A DNA stretch of 64,000 nucleotides from Aldrovandia affinis (Eukaryota > Chordata > Actinopteri > Notacanthiformes > Halosauridae): contig JAINUG010000148.1 of NCBI GenBank assembly GCA_029706075.1, positions 1,758,939 through 1,822,938 of the forward strand, in the 5' to 3' direction. Numbering within the stretch: the first letter of the stretch is position 1; each line of letters opens with the position of its first letter. The position numbers and the translations under genes were made by a program. This document shows positions 37,545 through 49,055 of this stretch, piece by piece. The notes under the pieces are model-generated. The model did not search any database. It was not told where the DNA came from and saw nothing but the letters and a program-made list of their open reading frames with translations.

Positions 37545-38590
37545 TCACAGAACACACTGCCCTCACTCACAGAACACACTGCTCTCACTCTCAGAACACA
37601 CCGCTCTCACTCACAGAACACACTGCCCTCACTCACAGAACACACTGCCCTCACTCACAGAACACACCGCTCTCACTCACAGAACACACTGCTCTCACTC
37701 ACAGAACACACCGCTCTCACTCACAGAACACACTGCTCTCACTCACAGAACACACTGCCCTCACTCACAGAACACACTGCCCTCACTCACAGAACACACT
37801 GCTCTCACTCACAGAACACACTGCCCTCACTCACAGAACACACTGCTCTCACTCACAGAACACACCGCTCTCACTCACAGAACACACTGCTCTCACTCAC
37901 AGAACACACTGCCCTCACTCTCAGAACACACTGCCCTCACTCACAGAACACACTGCCCTCACTCACAGAACACACTGCCCTCACTCACAGAACACACTGC
38001 CCTCACTCACAGAACACACTGCCCTCACTCTCAGAACACACTGCCCTCACTCTCAGAACACACTGCCCTCACTCTCAGAACACACTGCCCTCACTCACAG
38101 AACGCACTGCTCTCACTCACAGAACACACTGCCCTCACTCACAGAACACACTGCTCTCACTCACAGAACACACTGCCCTCACTCACAGAACACACTGCTC
38201 TCACTCTCAGAACACACTGCTCTCACTCTCAGAACACACTGCTCTCACTCTCAGAACACACTGCCCTCACTCACAGAACACACTGCCCTCACTCACAGCC
38301 CTCACACTGACCACACTCTCACTCACAGAACACACTGCTCTCACTCTCAGAACACACTGCCCTCACTCTCAGAACACACTGCCCTCACTCACAGAACACA
38401 CTGCCCTCACTCACAGAACACACTGCTCTCACTCTCAGAACACACCGCTCTCACTCTCAGAACATTGCTGTCACTCACAGAACACACTGCCCTCACTCAC
38501 AGAACACAGCTGTCACTCACAGAACACTGCTGTCACTCATAGAACACACAACTATCACTCACAGAACACAGGACTATCACTCACAGAGCA
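37545..38590. repeat. 22-bp minisatellite, over 40 units
   Basis: The unit is ACTGCCCTCACTCACAGAACAC. Scattered variants are CCGCTCTC, CTGCTCTC and CTCTCAG, and units decay after about 38460. At 22 bp per unit (about 43 units in the regular part) the array shifts frame each unit and lacks stops, so it produces long overlapping frames of 435 and 270 codons with LTEHTALTHRTHCSHSQN-type repeats. These have no splice context and no known family, so I treat them as non-coding. Confidence 0.97.
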
Positions 38591-38835
38591 AAGCACACGG
38601 AACACAGATTTGGATCTGTGTACCAAGTCAACAGATTTGATATCCAGGACTGACTTTCAGTCCTTCATGACATCAAGCACAAGTCAATTCCTGGTCCCGG
38701 GTGCAAGCTTAGCCAGTATCTTCTTTTAGAGGAGATGGAGCAGTACAAGGATCAATATTTTTCAATAGTTTTTTGTGGGTTTTCACCCTCTCAGGAGCAA
38801 ATCTTTATTTTTATTTTTTATACATTTATTTTATC

Positions 38836-39012
38836 ACGTTTTTCTCCTAATTTGGTAGCCAATTACTCCCGCTATTCTTAGTTCAATCCCCCCCTCGTAG
38901 TTCACTGCCGTAGCCCTGTGACCGGCAGTGACAATGGCGAAGAACTGCCTCCTCCGAGACAGCACTCTTCGTGCTGTCGACTGTAATTCCGGCACCCCAG
39001 AACCACCCTTTT
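38836..39012 (-). mobile_element. SINE-B fragment
   Basis: Only the 3' half of SINE-B is present: the reverse of TTGGTAGCCAATTACTCC through to AATTCCGGCACCCCAGAACC. The tRNA head is missing. The LINE region begins just to the right. Confidence 0.8.
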
Positions 39013-39264
39013 ACTGGCCAGACGTGAATGGTAGTGTATAATATAACCTTATTCCGTTAGCTGTTGAAAGCTCCCTTGCTACAAACATCCAGTAGCTATC
39101 TAAGTTAGTTATACAAAAGTGTTTCTTGTCTTTTCAGGTTTTCAACTCCTGACTGTTTTGGAACCACCTTGGTGTGATTTGCAAAATTGACTTTGTGTCT
39201 CTGTCTCGGCAGTTTAATCAGGCACAGGGAGAGCTATGTGTATATAGGCTAGCTAGGGGACAAA

Positions 39265-40180
39265 ATGAGGCTAATGCAGTGTGAGTGTTGTAGAACGATT
39301 GCGTTTCTGGACTCTGATGCATTCATCTGCAAATGCTTCTGCTTTTACACCATCTCAAGGCCAAAATTCTCGATCTCGAAGCCCAGCTCGCTGGACTTGG
39401 CCACAGTATGCGATTGGTAGAGTTACAGGAACTGATTAGTATGGAGAGTTAGTTCAGACGCCAAAGTCAGGGAGGGGGAGAGTCTCCACAGCAGTCAGGG
39501 AGAGAAAGTTGGGTGATGGTGGGACATAAGTGCAGGAAAGGGCGTGCTCATGCAGAGGCATCGTCTCCAGAGTTTGTGGTGCCCAACCGATTCCAGCCCT
39601 TGCAACAAGAGGATCTGGCCCAGTGCTCAGAGTGGCAGGATTGATGAGCCCCAGGGTGACCTGGTAGCCATTCGCCCCCAAGAAAAGGGAGTTAGTCACA
39701 GTGGAGGACTCAATTAGAAGTTTAGACAGAATAGTGTGTTTACGTGAAGTCTTGGATGGCATGTTACTCGTCTGGTACCCAGGTTGGAGACCTCCTGGAG
39801 CATGTGGACAAGCTCCTGGCCAGAGCAGGGGTGGATCCACTGGCCATGGTTCATGTTGGTGCCAATGACAATGGTAAGGGTAAGTTTGAGGTTATGCAGG
39901 CCAAATTGATAGGATTAGCAACAAAGATCTGAAGCAGAACCTCCACGGTGGTCTTCTCAGGAATTTGCTGGTACCACCTGCTAGTAAAGAAAAGCAACAT
40001 TTTATATGGAGATTTAACACGTGGCTACAAACCTGTTGTAGGAAAAAGGGGTACACATTTATGAGGCACTGGAACTCCTTTTGTGACCTGTACAAGCATT
40101 ATGGGATACAACTGAACCTGTGGGGTACAGCTGCGTTGGACCAGCGTAGGTTTAAGGTAGTAGAGGAGTATTTAAAGTAG
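39265..40180 (+). pseudogene. LINE ORF1 relic (zinc-finger-like start, esterase-like domain)
   Basis: Starts near ATG 39265 with MRLMQCECCRTIAFLDSDAF, then CKCF, a Cys-pair pattern like the PHD-type fingers in CR1/L2 ORF1. Stops and frameshifts follow. Later MVHVGANDNGKGKFEVMQAK (39846-39905) matches the G-x-N-D block of SGNH esterase domains in these LINEs, and a following segment (IWRFNTWLQTCCRKKGYTFM) fits the same domain. Inactive. Confidence 0.7.
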
Positions 40181-40374
40181 GGACTGGGGTGGTAGGGAGG
40201 GAAATTAGTATTAGTAATAAGGGTAGGGAGGTACAGACTGCCCGGATGGAAGATATCAGGGCAAAGTATAATAACACAAGTGAGGATATCATAAATAAAT
40301 AACTTTTCAAGCATAATGTTAACAGAGGGGTTTTGTGCAGTCGGAAGTAGGAGTGGGGGGGAATAAATGTACTA

Positions 40375-40379
40375 GCAAT
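40375..40379. other. Left 5-bp target duplication of the solo LTR
   Basis: GCAAT, repeated exactly at 41055-41059 on the other side of the LTR. Confidence 0.85.
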
Positions 40380-41054
40380 TGTCACGGTTTTACCTCGCCC
40401 GGCCTCTGGAGGGCGCGTGGTCATGTGATGGTCTTTTCGCTTGTCTGCTTGAGGAATCATTGTCATTTCCACCATCCTTATATGGTCTTGTGTCAGAGAG
40501 TTTTCTGATTACTTTCAGCTGAGAGCTATCAGTGTTAATTCCGTCCCTTATTTAAAGTCTCTGTTTCCCTCATGCAAACGCTTCTGTGTCAAACTAATTG
40601 TCACACGATAGCCAGCATTCCAAACAAAGGTTTAGCTTACCACCCTGTGGTTCTCTCAGTTAAAGAGAGAAGGTTCTAATTTATTTATCTCTACTTAAAG
40701 GTTTAGTGTCACCACTCTGTGGTAACCTTTTAAGAAGAATTATCTTATCCTACCTAAAGGTTTTAAGCTAACCACTTTGGTAGTTTTCCTTTCGAGATTC
40801 ATTCTATGTTTGTTGGGCTAAAGTTCCCCAGAGCTAAAGCCATTTTATTTTCTTACCTCTTCGGTGAAGAGTTCTCGCCCTTATTGGGTTGTTTTCTGTT
40901 GGGTTTATTCCCGTGGAGTTTTGTCCCGGGGTTTTCTTCCGTTGTTTCCCCGCTCCCTAGTCTGTTTTCAGATTTAGTGGCTGATTGCTTGCGTTCAGCT
41001 TTTAGATGCCCGTGAGATCTGCGTGTGGCTCTTCCACCTTCGATCCACACTACA
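40380..41054 (+). mobile_element. Solo LTR (675 bp) inside the LINE
   Basis: The element begins TGTCACGGTTTT and ends CACACTACA, giving the canonical TG...CA ends. It has an exact 5-bp duplication GCAAT on both sides, and LINE coding sequence resumes right after it. No internal retroviral or retrotransposon genes are present, so it is a solo LTR left by recombination. A TATTTAAAG at 40549 could be its TATA box, which favours the + orientation. Three imperfect copies of AAAGGTTTAG...ACCAC follow at about 40625, 40699 and 40755. The superfamily (Gypsy or other) is not determinable. Confidence 0.88.
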
Positions 41055-41059
41055 GCAAT

Positions 41060-42780
41060 ACTTTGAAGTTCCTTTGTTTGAATGCTATAAACATAAAAAT
41101 CCATTTTGGAACTGGATGCTATGATGTTTAATGAGGTTATGACATTGTTGGGGTTACAGAGACATGGCTTGGTGCAGTGGATGGGGATGAATGTAATGTA
41201 GAGGGGTACAAACTGATCAGGAAGGATAGGACAAATAAAAGAGGTGGGGGTGTAGCCCTTTATGTGAAAGAAAATCTAAATTTGTAGAAAACTCCAGGAG
41301 TTAACCCTCGCGTTCCTTGTGAGGTCCCTTGGATTAGACGACTGGGAGAATATAAAATGGGCCTTAACATAGGAGTATGCTATAGGCCACCAGCTTCAGA
41401 CAGAAACATAAATACTATGCTCTATGGAAACATAAAACAAGCTTGTCAGGATGTAGAGGCATTAATAATGGGTGACTTCTGTTACCCCTCTATTACATTT
41501 ACATTACATTTTAGACATTTAGCAGACGCTCTTATCCAGAGCGACTTACACAGTTTACATTTCTTAACATACAATCCATTCATACAGCTGGATATTTTAC
41601 TGAAGCAATTCAGGTGAAGTACCTTGCTCAAGGGTACAACGGCAGATGTGTCCCACCTGGGAATTGAACCAGCAACCTCCAGTTACGAGTCTAGTTCCCT
41701 AACCATTACACTACATGCCGCCCTGTATTAATTGGGAAGTCGTGTCAGGACAGGGTAAATGTGAGTTTTTATATGTGATTAATTTCATATGCGGTGCATA
41801 TGGTGCAGTCTGTTACTCAGCCTACAAGAGGGAAATCAACTCTAGATCTGGTTTAGTGTAATAAACCTGAGATAATTTGCAGCTCAAAGGTAGTGGAACC
41901 AGTAGGGACAACTGGTTTAAGACCGCCTCCTCTAACTCTAGCTGACTTTAATAAAATGAGAGAATTTATGTGATATAGATTGGGTAAAAGTTCTAGATTG
42001 CAAAACTGTGAATGAAAAATGGATTACATTTAAAAGGGTTATTGTTGATGCATAGTGTAAATTCATAGCAAAATTAAGGAAAAATAAGATGAAAAAGCAA
42101 TCTCCACAGTGGATTAATAAATCTTTACTGGGGATTTTGACACAAAAGAAGAGACTGCACAGAGTATAGAAGACAATTTGGAGAGAAACAAGATAGATTA
42201 TTGTAATATGCGGGCTAAGGCTAAAAAGGAAATAAGTGTAGCTAAAAGGCACTTTGAAATTAAAATTTCCCAAGATGCAAAACATTATCCTAAACCGTTT
42301 TTTTTCCAGTATTGCAGTGGAAAAAGGAAAGTTAAGGAAGGGGTTACGTGCATTAAGAATAAGGAAGGCACTTTTCTTTACAATAATAAGGATATTGCTG
42401 ATACCCTAAACAGTTACTTTGTTCAGCGTCATAGGCCTGTCAGTTTAACTTGCATCTCATGAAAAATACCGGGGTGTATTATTAGGGACAAGTTGGAATT
42501 ATTCCTGAAAAACAATAGTATGTATACAAAATTTGAATGTGTTCAATTTGAAAAGGACTTGTGAGTTGTAGACAATCAAAGTCTATCCACATCTAAAAAG
42601 TTTTGCTGTTGCAGTGAAAAGGGCCTGCACACTGTACTCATTTAGAGTTGTGTGTGCAGTTCTGGGCACCACACTACAATAAAGACATATGAGCTCTTGA
42701 CAAGTACAAAGAAGGGCAACTAAAGTGGTCCTTGGTATGAAAGGTAAAAGTTACAAGGAAAGCCTTCATCTCAATTAATC
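41060..42780 (+). pseudogene. LINE ORF2 relic (endonuclease and broken reverse transcriptase)
   Basis: The start of ORF2 resumes directly after the solo LTR duplication (LKFLCLNAINIK). The endonuclease then follows with D-I-V-G-V-T-E-T-W-L at about 41140 and GDFCYPSI near 41470, where a SINE-A has landed. After the SINE the frame continues NWEVVSGQGKCEF. The linker 42178-42462 is open but runs straight from DTLNSYFVQ to RPVSLTCIS, so over 100 residues appear to be missing. The F-A-D-D-like RT centre is absent. The end has LELCVQFWAPHYNKDI (near 42645) and QRRATKVVLGM. Confidence 0.8.
41496..41722 (-). mobile_element. SINE-A copy 4, inserted in the LINE endonuclease
   Basis: Full minus-strand copy (TTTAGCAGACGCTCTTATCC at left, box B reverse GGGAATTGAACCAGCAACC at right). 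The flanks CTCTATTA (41488-41495) and CTGTATTA (41723-41730) form a short target duplication with one difference. Removing the SINE rejoins the LINE endonuclease reading MGDFCYPSI to NWEVVSG. Confidence 0.94.
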
Positions 42781-44675
42781 ACTTAGTCTATTCCGTTGCC
42801 ACCGTTTTCCGAATTCGCGATCTTCCCACGGCTCTGCTCAGTCTGTCCGTCCTCCGAAAGCTCTCCCTCCTTTCACCTTTTCCGTAGTGACAAGGATTGA
42901 GGAAAAAGAAATAAACAAATCCAGCAGTTGACTTGGAGGGGAACGGTAACGCTGCCTTCAAAGCAAAGGGACACACGGTTGTCATTACACTGTCAGAAGA
43001 GTGGGCTGCGTTTTGTCGAGCAGATTTACAGGAGCAGCCCTGCCGTGTTGAGGCTTTCTTTACGATGACTTCACTTGATTGACTTGTCACTTTGCCTCTC
43101 TCCACATAGACACTGAACATATCATGGGGGGTGATGATTTTGTTTGTCTGAGTTTATTTCACAGTGCGCACACGCCTTGCATTGACCAAGCCTCTTTAAT
43201 TCACACACGTCATAAGTCTGTAAGTGGCCGTCTGTTTCGGTAAAAGGATTGATTCAAACAGGCGTGATGGATGAGATGATTTAAATCTATTGCAAAGGAC
43301 ACTGTCTGATTGTTTTTCTCGTAAAAGAAGCACGCGATTACCATATATTCTATATTCCGGCATGAGTCGCCGTTTTGATGCCAGGAATAGAATCTAATTC
43401 AGCACGTTAATATTTAATACATAACAAAATAGTCTGAAAATCACTGCTCTCTTCCCTCTCACGCTGACAATCTGTGTCATTGTAACTCACCTCGTGTTGG
43501 CCTGAATTAGCCTACATTTGCTAATGAATATCCCTCAAAAAACGAAACGTGATTCTCGCTCAGGGAAAGAGGCCCTTGCTGCTCAGTGGCTGAAGAGTGT
43601 GCATTGCTCTCCTATGCAAGCAAAACACTGATCTCTCAGGTAACTGGTGGTCAGTGTTATGACCTTATAAAAATGTTTGCGTTTCAAGAGCCCATTTGCT
43701 TTTTAGAGTTGTTTTCGAATTCCGCACAAACTCACAAACACACTTACACAGAGAGCGATAAAAAAATGTCTAGTGACCGTTACAATATGTTCTGTGGCCA
43801 AGGTCATTTCCATAATAAAATTGCATTTGTGTTTTATTTTTTTATTTTTTTGAGGAAATCGTTCTGCTTCCCTGAACCCCTTGCATTCCAGTATATCAAG
43901 GCACTTAAGTAATGTACTGGAACCTGAGGCACGTATTCCACAGTAGAGGTTGAACCAGCCTAGTACACACTGGGGCCAAATCCAGCAGACTTAATCCAGC
44001 GTGATTGGGACTCCATGGTGTTAAACGCAACCAGGACCATAGCCCATGACATAACACTGAACCAGATTGAGAAGCTCTCCTGGCCTTTGTCTGCTGTCGG
44101 TTTCTCCCTGCCCAAACATAGATTCCACGTCACCACTGTCATTTATGTACCGTACCTCCGGCTATTTGCTTTGATCAGCGACGAGAGTATGCTCCTTGCT
44201 TCCCTTTTTAGCTTTATCAATTTCATTTCTCGCACTCGTGCCGAGGGAAGCGTCGTGGTTGTTCGGCTTATCCATCAGTCCACAGCTGAGTTGACAGTGG
44301 GCCAGCACCAGTGACGCTGGTGGGCTGAACTGATGCGGGTCAACAAGGCAAGAAAGAAAACCTGTGTGGATCCTGAGCTCAGTGAGCCAGAACGCTTCTC
44401 CGTTTATGAAGTGGAGAAAGGGCAGCCGTGGTTCGAAGGTTAACAAGTCTTCCCAGCACCGCCGATGAAACAGTCTCGTTTCCCCTGGGGGCCTTTTTAG
44501 TGAGCGCACCACCGTATGGAGCCAGCCCCCCCTCCAGCTCCAGATTACATCAAAGAAAGATCAAGCGTCAGGGCTGGAATCGAACAGGACTGCTTTCGCC
44601 AGGATGTGGTTTAATATACAGTATCATCACAGCTTAGATTCTTTATGATAGTCTAAAAAAAGCACCATGGATACA

Positions 44676-44702
44676 ATGCAATATATATATATATATATAT
44701 AT
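44676..44702. repeat. AT microsatellite
   Basis: Twelve or so AT units, followed by a short GTGCGTGC stretch. Similar short TA tracts occur at 21668-21681 and 51698-51715. Confidence 0.93.
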
Positions 44703-45879
44703 GTGGGCGTGCATGCGTGTGCGTGCGTGTACCTGACATCTCAAAGAGAATGTCAAAACGAGAAGGGGTTTCCCTAGGAGTCGTTTGTCTGTGCGTCAAA
44801 GCTCCCCCACTATAGGAGAACATGGCATATGTCTCTACTTAAAAGCTTCCTAACAGCGGAGCCGGAGCCGGAGCCGGAGCGAGGCAGGAGGGCGAGCGCT
44901 CCAGCGGAAACCAGCACGTGAAGCCTGACATCTCAGACACGTGTCAGCAAACAGAGCGCTATCTGCTCTCAACGGGGGGGAGATGCACGCCTCTGCTATT
45001 GCACCCCTATCTCATTCATATGTTTATGTACGTTTTAGGTTTTTTTGCCACCGGAGCAAACCGGGCCAAGGAAGACCTGCGTAACACGCCCCCGGAATGT
45101 GACCCTGAGACCCTCCACGGACACGTGACGTGGGCTAACACCGCTGGCCCTCCATCACACGCCGCTGCGTAAAAAAAAAAGCCTTCAAATTGGCCCTCTC
45201 CATCTGCCCACCTAATCATCCCCCGGGATGGACTGGCTACGCTATCCCTTGCATTCCCTACCTGCTCCGATTCGCCAGGTCATCACTGCGGATGTGACTT
45301 GTGCTCTCGGTTCATCTGCCTGGTTAAATAAAATAAATAAGAATGTGCCCAGCTTTAACCCCACCCTCCCCCATGGTTATGAGGCGAGGCATTCTGGGGG
45401 CTAAGTCACGGCGGCCATGTTACGGGACTCCAGTGAACGGCACGTTGCTCCGCCCCAGGCATTTCTCCGTAGCACGCCCTCTCCACAGTGGCGCGCCTCC
45501 CCGGGCCCTTTTTACAGCCGTGGAGCCGGGAGGATGCAGGGCCACGCTCCCCTCCCTTGTAATCTCTTACTTGAAGCAGCGGCGTTTCATGATGTGCTTT
45601 AATTGGATGCGGGGAACAGCCCCTCGGTGGCTGTTCTCTGCACTGGCGCCATCTGCTCCCTGTCTGCCGCTCCCCGCTAATGAAATGGTAATTCGGCCCG
45701 CCACGCTCCCGCGTCCCCATCTTATCGCGCATCAGCGTCCCTCCCCGAGCCCTCAGGTGTTTACACGCAGCAATCTGCGGTTCCGGGGATTAAAGGCACT
45801 TGCAGATTTACTCTCTCCTGTTTGTGATGATTACGGATCTATCTTTTCTTGCTATTGACCTCTGTGTGCACTGGTGTGA

Positions 45880-45926
45880 GCGAGCGTGCGTGCGTGTGTG
45901 CGAGTGCATGTTTGAGTGCATGTTTG

Positions 45927-45988
<62 letters not shown>

Positions 45989-46118
45989 TGTTTGTGTGTG
46001 TGTGTGTGTGTGTGTGCGTGTGTGTGTGTGTGTGACTGTGTTGTGTGTGTGTGTGTGTGTGTGTGTGTGACTGTGATGCGTGTTTGTGCTTGTGCTTGTG
46101 CATGTGTGTGTGGGCGTG
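45880..46118. repeat. GT microsatellite, compound
   Basis: GT tracts with GCGT, GTTTGAGTGCAT and GTGACTGTG interruptions. The purest part is 45930-45982. Confidence 0.97.
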
Positions 46119-47433
46119 TGTATCTGTTCATTTCATGTCAACAGTGTTTCCCATCAGTAATGGTAGTGGTGCGGTGCATGAAATATAGGCCTCGTTTATT
46201 CTGTAATTACTCTCCACAAGCTAATCGACCAGAAGGCTGGAAGTGTGATTCTCAGGTGGGGTCCTACTCTCACTACCTGTACTGCTGTACCCATAAGAAC
46301 ATTACTCAGCCCCAATACAAATGTATAATATGTACTAAAAGGAAATGATGTCATTTTCCCTTGATAAGGAACTACATACTATCAAGAAAATAGATACTGA
46401 TATTACTACTGCCCCTGCTGGTATGACTGATGACCGCTGTAGCAATATTATGACAAAACCGTGTATTATATGTGTAGTCACTTTTCTATAGATATGCAGG
46501 ACCCCGTAGAGTCAATGTACTCAATGACTTTTTACATGCCTGTTAATTTCATGTATGACTTTTGGCCCAATGCATTGATTCCCTAGTTCCTGTGTGATGC
46601 ATTCACTGATACACTAGTTCCTGTGTTGGCCACAGTGTATGTCACATGACCCTGCGTGTGAACTATGAGAAGTGCAAGAAGACACCTCTTCTTCTTTTAT
46701 TAACACCATTCGCACGGAAGCTTCAATCACAGAATAATGTGAGACGCATTTACCACTCAGATCTTTGGCGTTAATGTCAGGCGTTGGCCAAAAATGTGAA
46801 CCAACGGGTTTCCACTGGGCTGGGTTTCCGCTGCCGAGATTCTAATGCATAGTGCCGCTCGGATGTCTCACTGCATGCGAAGTGAGCGGTCCGTTCCCTG
46901 CCAGTGCTTTAGGTGCTGCCTGTGCGAGTCAGGTAGGTGTCCGGCAGGGTAAAGCACAGATCAGGAGGGGAGGAGAGGAGAGCCCTCTCTAAGAAAGGCC
47001 GTGCGCAGAGCCACGCTGAGTCTCATTGATATTCCTCTGGTGGGAGTGCTCTTCCTCACCAGGCCTATTGAATCCTTGGCATTTGTACTCCAGCACTGAT
47101 GTGATAACAGAATAAAAGGGCTTTGAGGCTGATTGAAGTCAAGTAGCGGCAGTGCAGAGGAGAGGAGGGGAGGGAGGGGAGGGGAGGCACCTCTACTGCT
47201 GACACGGAAGGCTGCAACCGCTATACCTTCCCCATACCACCAGGGGCGCAATATCATCTGCCCCAACCTCCGTCCTCAACTCCTAACCCCACCCCCAACC
47301 TTTCACCCGACTTCCTCCCACCTTCACTCCCTTTTCCCCCCGTCAGCCTGGAATAAGAATAATCCATATTAGTTAGAGCATGAAATTAGTAAGGGCCTTT
47401 AATGTAAAGCTTTTAGAGCAGGCATTAAAAATG

Positions 47434-47716
47434 ACCAGGAGTGCCACCAGCAATTGGCTGTCTGCCCCTGGGAGGGGGGGAGGGAAGCAGACAGGAAGTT
47501 CGCTGCACACAGGATTGGCTCAGTAGTACTGCAGTTACGGTTGACAGCCTGGCGAGTGCCGTCTCAGAGGAGACGATACTTCACCTTTGTCACTACCGGT
47601 CACAGGGCTACGACAGCGAACAGCGAACTCACTATACGACGGGGGATTTACATGGAAAATAGAGGGTGTAATTGGCTACTAAATTGGGAGAAAATGGGAG
47701 AAAATCTGAAACAAAA
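47434..47716 (+). mobile_element. SINE-B copy 3, 5'-truncated
   Basis: Plus-strand copy lacking the tRNA head. It begins at CCAGGAGTGCCACCAG and ends with AATTGGCTACTAAATTGGGA, then GGGAGAAAATCTGAAACAAA. The GGGAGAAAAT motif is doubled near the end. Confidence 0.88.
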
Positions 47717-48042
47717 TGTGCGGGCGGAAGAACGCTCACACCCTGTCCCTCGATAAGGGCTCACCCCCCCAAAAAAAAGTCTAGACAAGTAAAACTTCAG
47801 TTTAATTCTAAATTTAGCATTTTGTTCAGAATGTTAGAATTCTGCCTGTCTCAATAACAGGCAGTGATATTTTCCCTCTGGTTTCCCTCCATCATAGTCC
47901 TGTGGTTAAAAAACATGTTGTTGTGTCTTAATGAGGCAGGAAAAGACTTGCTGCCGTAATGAGCTCATTCTTGTCATTCTCCCTGTGGGATGACCTTGCT
48001 CCAAACCCCTGACCAGGGCCATGGTGGCATTTAATCCCTACC

Positions 48043-48157
48043 GTCAGAATAGGAAATAGCCCGTCAGCAAATAATTATCCATCTCATTGTTTACAGTGTA
48101 AACTTTGTTCAGGCATAACACTATTATCTTGCTATTTCCTCTCGTAATGTTGGCTAT
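48043..48157. repeat. 115-bp segment, first copy of a direct duplication
   Basis: Begins GTCAGAATAGGAAATAG and ends near GTTGGCTATA. It is matched by 48231-48344, offset about 188 bp, with many substitutions (for example AAATAATTATCC against AAATAATTCCGAAC). The shared order of motifs (TTGTTTACA, TTCAGGC, TATCTTGC) makes the homology clear. Confidence 0.8.
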
Positions 48158-48230
48158 ATGCAGGGATATGTTATATACAGATTCAGCCTGCTCGAAGTGA
48201 GATCAGTGGTGTAGGACGTTTGTCCAAAGT

Positions 48231-48344
48231 GTCAGAATAGCAAATAGTCAGCGAGCAAATAATTCCGAACAATTGTTTACATTGTCAACGTTATTCAGGC
48301 GTAGCATTGTTATCTTGCCGTCGTTGCTCTTTATGTTAGCTATT
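48231..48344. repeat. 115-bp segment, second copy of a direct duplication
   Basis: Second copy of the segment at 48043-48157, starting GTCAGAATAGCAAATAG and ending GTTAGCTATTG. The spacer between the copies is about 73 bp. Confidence 0.8.
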
Positions 48345-48409
48345 GCCTTTTCCGCGGCAACAGTGAGACGCCTGACAAACACGGCAATCCCCCAGCAGAC
48401 CACCGGGCC

Positions 48410-48485
48410 AGACGGGCAAAGCTCCTTGCTCGAGGGCACGGCACCGCCGTGTCCCGCCTGGGATTTGAACCCGTGGCCCGCCCTC
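48410..48485 (-). mobile_element. Degenerate SINE-A fragment
   Basis: CTCCTTGCTCGAGGGCACGG and CCGCCTGGGATTTGAACCC match the middle and box B of SINE-A on the minus strand, with raised GC. Neither end is recognisable. Confidence 0.5.
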
Positions 48486-48699
48486 CTCCCGCCCCTGCTC
48501 CTCCCCCTGGGTCTGACCTAATGATTGCCTGATGTTTTCTGACAAGGAAAGTCAATCCCCGGCAGACTGATCCAGAGTCAGGAGTGCAGCCTTGAAACAT
48601 CAATATTTCATCCCCTTGCCGTCTCTGATACAGCGAGCGAAGGGCATCCCAACACACAGCGGTTTGCGCGCCTGGCCTGTTGCCCCCGCGCTCGCGGCT

Positions 48700-49055
48700 G
48701 AACAGGCCGGACCTGCACATGACACGGCCCTACACACTGCACGATGGGCAAACGTCCTTTACCGCTCGATTCACTCCGAACGGGCTGAATCTGTATACAA
48801 CATGGCCATACACACTGCACAACGGTCAAACGTCCTTTACCGCTCGATTCACTCCGAACAGGCTGAATCTGTATACAACATGGCCATACACACTTTGGGC
48901 AGATATCCTATACCGTTAGACTCACTTCTGAACAGGCTGAATCTGTATACAACATGGCCATACACACTTTGGGCAGATATCCTATACAGATAGACTCACT
49001 TCTGAACAGGCTGAATCGGTATACAACATGGCCCTGCACACTGCACTTTGTCTTG
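48700..49055. repeat. Tandem repeat of about 74-78 bp, five units
   Basis: The units share GAACAGGCTGAATCTGTATA followed by CAACATGGCCATACACACT, at starts near 48778, 48856, 48930 and 49004, plus a diverged unit at the left end. Two subtypes alternate in the middle: GCACAACGGTCAAACGTCC and TTGGGCAGATATCCTATAC. Open frames across it are repeat artefacts. Confidence 0.93.

Larger units (their letters stand above)
39026..42780 (+). mobile_element. CR1/L2-type LINE relic with nested insertions
   Basis: A non-LTR retrotransposon with two decayed frames. ORF1 traces (39265-40180) include a Cys-rich start and an esterase-like VHVGANDNG motif. ORF2 traces include an AP-endonuclease region (VTETWLGAVDG, GGGVALYV, GVCYRPPASD, MGDFCYPSI), a linker and reverse-transcriptase border (NSYFVQ next to RPVSLTCIS), and a C-terminal CVQFWAPHYNKDI and QRRATKVV. 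The catalytic RT centre is deleted. The element is interrupted by a solo LTR (40380-41054) and a SINE-A (41496-41722). The outer ends are approximate. Confidence 0.85.

Noticed and set aside
37422..38729. 435-codon open frame with Leu-Thr-Glu-His-Thr repeats
   Set aside because: It arises from a 22-bp tandem repeat without stops. Overlapping frames are equally open, and there is no splice context or known protein family.
45240..45345. Possible retroelement 3' end (CTGCCTGGTTAAATAAAATA)
   Set aside because: The tail is reminiscent of fish retroelements, but no body could be aligned to anything in the window.
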